A stretch of DNA of 64,000 nucleotides from DATKUK01 sp035530655 (lineage in GTDB: Bacteria > Planctomycetota > Phycisphaerae > UBA1845 > DATKUK01), in the NCBI GenBank assembly GCA_035530655.1, contig DATKUK010000086.1, positions 1 through 64,000 of the forward strand, read 5' to 3'. The notes under the pieces were generated by a model, which was not told the DNA's origin, ran no database searches, and saw nothing but the letters and a program-made list of their open reading frames with translations. The translations under genes and the position numbers were made by a program. Positions 61,428 to 64,000 of the stretch are shown here, piece by piece (position 1 is the stretch's first letter; every line of letters starts with the position of its first letter).

Positions 61428-61497
61428 ACCTTGAGGCGGTCTGGGATCGGGGACTGAAGCAGCGGGCGTATCAAACGGCTCGCCGGGAGGTACATTC

Positions 61498-62028
61498 ATG
61501 GATTCGGTCTGCGAGCAGATCCTGCGGGCGTTTCGCGTGGTTCGGGACAGCTTTCGTGTGCCCCTCGAGGGCATAAGCACCGCGCATCTGAACTACGCGC
61601 CGAGCGAACGCAAAATGTCCGTCGGCCAGATTGCCCTGCACTGTGCAGGGGCGGAGCGGTACTTCATGAACCGGCAGCCTGTCTTCGAGCGAACGGAGCG
61701 CACATACGTGCCGACCGAGTACCCGATCCGACGCGCGTTCGTGTTCGAGCAGATAGACCTTGCCGAGAGGGACATCGAAACGGTCCTGGCCGCCGCGAGT
61801 GACGACGACCTGGCAAGGCCCAGGCGTTTCTACGGGGATCGGGAGGTGAAGCTGGGCTATATCCTCATGCGCCTGATGACCCACGAACTCTACCACATGG
61901 GCCAGATGGCTTACATGCGGAGTTGGCTGGACGACGATTGGCACTTTGACGGGTTCTGGGGCAAGGCTGCCTCGGCCATCATCGCCGTGCCTTACGCTAT
62001 CACAGAAGAGACAGCCCCCGGCTTCTAA
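61498..62028 (+). CDS. DinB-superfamily protein
   Basis: 176 aa from ATG 61498. A four-helix bundle with the expected metal histidines: IALHCAGAERYFMNRQP (first His) and MTHELYHMGQMAYMRSWL (two His, HELYHMGQ). These mark the DinB/YfiT group of metal-dependent thiol transferases, a varied family with roles from bacillithiol chemistry to unknown detoxification. It is unrelated to the Y-family polymerase of the same name. Its substrate is unknown. Confidence 0.85.
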   Translation: MDSVCEQILRAFRVVRDSFRVPLEGISTAHLNYAPSERKMSVGQIALHCAGAERYFMNRQPVFERTERTYVPTEYPIRRAFVFEQIDLAERDIETVLAAASDDDLARPRRFYGDREVKLGYILMRLMTHELYHMGQMAYMRSWLDDDWHFDGFWGKAASAIIAVPYAITEETAPGF

Positions 62029-62093
62029 AGCAGGCAGAGTCAGGTTTCTAGCAAACCGGGCGTATTGGGTTACGGCCAGTTGGTCGCGGTGGT

Positions 62094-62297
62094 CTAGCTC
62101 TCGGCCTTGCGGACGAAATGGATCAGTCGGCACTGGGTCCAATCAACGCTGAACTCGGCGTGGCCTGTATCGGTATAGGTGCCCTTACTCTTGGATACGC
62201 GGTCGTCCTCGATGATTTTGCCGGTGTTCTCCTCGTCGCAAACGTAGCTTTGGCACTGCCCGGACTCGCGGCTCCAAACCTTCAGATGGCAGGCCAT
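62094..62297 (-). CDS. Small uncharacterised protein
   Basis: 67 aa from ATG 62297, preceded by AAAGGAG at good spacing; a longer frame to 62471 lacks this. Four cysteines are present (MACHLKVW, GQCQSYVC, TQCRLIHF), the first three spaced C-x13-C-x4-C. The sequence is polar and acidic in its middle (CDEENTGKIIEDD). It may bind metal or form a small structural domain; no family recognised. Confidence 0.6.
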   Translation of the reverse strand: MACHLKVWSRESGQCQSYVCDEENTGKIIEDDRVSKSKGTYTDTGHAEFSVDWTQCRLIHFVRKAES

Positions 62298-62469
62298 GGG
62301 TACTCCTTTGCAGCAGGTTCTGGCGCGGTATGCTAGTAAGAGCTTGTCTGTGGTGCAAGCCGCGTGACGGCGACTCGGCGGGGCCGTTGCGACTGAAGGG
62401 CGCTGCCGGTCGCGATTGTTCACCTTTTTGGGACATGCACCGCCTTGCACGCGGACAGTCGAGCCGGCC

Positions 62470-63636
62470 ATGCAAACAATCGTAGGCTGCTACTTGTGGG
62501 ATCTGCTGGACGAAGGCGTGGAGGCGGTCGTCGACCGGTTGGCGGGCGAGATCGGCGCTACCGGCGTGTGTGTGCCGGCCACCTACCACAGCATCGACCA
62601 GATCCGTCCGCACGAGGCAGCGCACGCTCGCCGGTACCATCACGAGGCGGCTGCCTACTTCCAGCCCGACCGTCAGCGGTACGCCAGCACGCGGATTCGT
62701 GCCTCCGTGGCCGGATGGCTGGGCCGGCGCAATCCTCTCTCCGGCGTCTGTGAGGCGAGCCGTGCCGCCGGGTTGGCTGTTCACCTATGGGTCGTCGCGT
62801 GTCACGGCTCGACGCTGGTAAGCCGCTATGGGTGGGCTGTGGGCAAAGACGTGTTCGGCGCCTCTCTGGACATGGGCCTGTGTCCATCCAATCCGGAGGT
62901 TCGCCAGTACGTGTGCGAGCTTGTAGGTGACGTGTCAAGCAACTACGGCGCCGAGTCGATCGTGCTTGACTCGGCGTTCTACCCGCCGCGCCACGCGCAC
63001 GCTCATGCACACTCGGGCCTGGAACCCGGATGCGTGGAGACGTTCCTGAGCGGCCTGTGTTTCTGCGAGTCGTGTCGGCAGCGAGCGATCGACTCGGGTC
63101 TGGACGTCGAGCCGGTCGTACGATCTGTTCGCGTTGCGCTTGAGCGTTGGCATAGCTCAGGGCGATGTGAGCCCAAAGATCTTGACTCCTATCTCGGGCG
63201 CGACACGCTGCTGGTTGAGTATGTTGCCATGCGTTGCCGGTTGATTGCCGAATGGGTACATCGCCTGCGATCGAGTTGCTCGTGCCGGCTGGTGTACCAC
63301 CTTCCTTCATGCGCGACGGTGGCAGGCGTTGACGTTTCGCTGCTGGCAGACCAGGTCGATACGTGCCTGGTTACCATCGATGGCTCGAACGTGCAGGCCG
63401 TCATAGACCATCTGAGGCAACTGTCGGCGGCTGCGGGCGGGGCGGGCTCGCCGGCCGTCCGGGTCCACGCGTATCCGCCGCGGTGCCCGGACGCGCCCTC
63501 GCTGGTGCGGACGCTGGCGGGCCTGGCCGATCGCGGGGTCAGGCAGGTGTACCTGGAGAACTACGGCCTGATACCTACGGGCCGTCTGAGTTGGCTGCGG
63601 CAGGCGATCCGCGCCGCCAGTCGGGCCGCGAGCTAG
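62470..63636 (+). CDS. Uncharacterised protein, possible TIM-barrel glycosidase-like
   Basis: 388 aa from ATG 62470; 62416 is an in-frame alternative. It alternates strands and helices: MQTIVGCYLWDLLDEGVEAV, TGVCVPATYHSIDQIRPHE, LAVHLWVVACHGS, ESIVLDSAFYPPRHAHAHAH and QVYLENYGLIPTGR. The LDSAFYPP stretch and late LENYG look like beta-strand ends of a (beta/alpha)8 barrel with catalytic acids, as in putative glycosidases. A CFCESCRQRA pair of CxxC-like cysteines near residue 205 may be structural. Not assignable to a named family; next to tRNA-Arg. Confidence 0.65.
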   Translation: MQTIVGCYLWDLLDEGVEAVVDRLAGEIGATGVCVPATYHSIDQIRPHEAAHARRYHHEAAAYFQPDRQRYASTRIRASVAGWLGRRNPLSGVCEASRAAGLAVHLWVVACHGSTLVSRYGWAVGKDVFGASLDMGLCPSNPEVRQYVCELVGDVSSNYGAESIVLDSAFYPPRHAHAHAHSGLEPGCVETFLSGLCFCESCRQRAIDSGLDVEPVVRSVRVALERWHSSGRCEPKDLDSYLGRDTLLVEYVAMRCRLIAEWVHRLRSSCSCRLVYHLPSCATVAGVDVSLLADQVDTCLVTIDGSNVQAVIDHLRQLSAAAGGAGSPAVRVHAYPPRCPDAPSLVRTLAGLADRGVRQVYLENYGLIPTGRLSWLRQAIRAASRAAS

Positions 63637-63649
63637 AGGCGCCGCCTGC

Positions 63650-63677
63650 TTGCACTTCGCCTTATGCCCGCTATACT
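63650..63677 (+). promoter_or_regulatory. Promoter of tRNA-Arg
   Basis: TTGCAC (63650-63655), 16 nt, TATACT (63672-63677), 16 nt before the mature tRNA. Confidence 0.55.
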
Positions 63678-63693
63678 GAGAGATGCTGCAAGA

Positions 63694-63767
<74 letters not shown>

Positions 63768-63807
63768 CTTCTGTAAGCCCTTGTAGCTCAGTATCTTACG
63801 GCTATCC

Positions 63808-64000
63808 CTATTGGCTGCAATTGGTCGGAAACCCTGCCAAATTGGCAAGTGCGTCACAAAGTGGGTCACTTTGCGACACGGACGGACCTAATAGCTCAGA
63901 CCCCATCCGCCGGGCCGCCTGCAGGTCCTCCGCCCGCACCGAGAGGTAGTACCGCTCGGCGGTGGCCATGTCGCTGTGGCCGGCCAACCGCTGGACCACG
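63808..64000 (-). CDS. Tyrosine recombinase (integrase), C-terminal fragment cut by the window edge
   Basis: Only the last 63-64 residues are in the window; the gene continues past 64000. LAGHSDMATAERYYLSVRAEDLQAARR holds the family end: the histidine of GHS followed by the catalytic tyrosine in ERYY (split: LAGHSDMATAERYY, SVRAEDLQAARR). It is transcribed toward the tRNA-Arg and ends 41 nt from it, the usual geometry for elements integrated at a tRNA 3' end. It probably belongs to an integrated element or genomic island to the right. Confidence 0.85.
   Translation of the reverse strand, partial: VVQRLAGHSDMATAERYYLSVRAEDLQAARRMGSELLGPSVSQSDPLCDALANLAGFPTNCSQ

Overview
The window is 64 kb of GC-rich bacterial DNA. 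The gene set suggests a Planctomycetota member, probably near Phycisphaerae: a SUMF1/FGE-like secreted protein, a DUF6768-type membrane protein, an imuA-imuB-dnaE2 cassette, many short palindromic repeats between genes, and genes starting with GTG or TTG. No rRNA or marker gene is present, so this placement is inference.

Left part (0-18.4 kb) is accessory in character. It holds a secreted FGE-domain protein, a polysaccharide flippase, a visibly more A+T-rich cassette (962-aa and 75-aa proteins of unknown function with their own promoter), an unknown alpha-helical protein, a small two-TM protein and a GH140/apiosidase-like protein. Next come two restriction-modification modules: a beta-class methyltransferase with a PaeR7I/XhoI-like endonuclease, and an HsdM-HsdS-type fusion methyltransferase facing a MamI-like endonuclease. 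Repeat islands of palindromes and short direct repeats separate these genes. One island holds a 105-bp second copy of the 3' end of the PaeR7I-like gene.

Middle part (18.7-42.4 kb): the mutagenic translesion cassette imuA-imuB-DUF6504-dnaE2, in which imuB carries about 140 in-frame codons made of the same palindromic repeats found between genes. Downstream are a Clp1/Grc3-like P-loop protein, an Rrf2 regulator without cluster cysteines, a tandem ACT protein, mtnP, a CDP-alcohol phosphatidyltransferase, a class-V aminotransferase, the addB-addA recombination helicase-nuclease, guaB, a lipoprotein and a large glycosidase-like protein.

Right part (42.5-64 kb): a WbpM/CapD-type nucleotide-sugar dehydratase, a TauE/SafE permease, an SLC13 transporter, a Gfo/Idh/MocA oxidoreductase, the mlaE-mlaF-mlaD lipid transport genes, and one compact run gcvT-gcvH-gcvPA-gcvPB-lipA-lipB that combines the glycine cleavage system with synthesis and attachment of its lipoyl cofactor. 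Then follow a TerB/HEAT protein, sucC, citrate synthase, a DinB-like protein, a TIM-barrel-like protein and tRNA-Arg(CCG). The last 190 bases are the C-terminus of a tyrosine recombinase facing that tRNA, so an integrated element probably begins here.

Best candidate for an undescribed system: the 962-aa plus 75-aa cassette at 5.4-8.7 kb. A neighbouring 73-aa ORF on the opposite strand shares a short HSI/DVRLL motif with the 75-aa protein. The cassette sits in an accessory region with two restriction modules; its function is not known from sequence.
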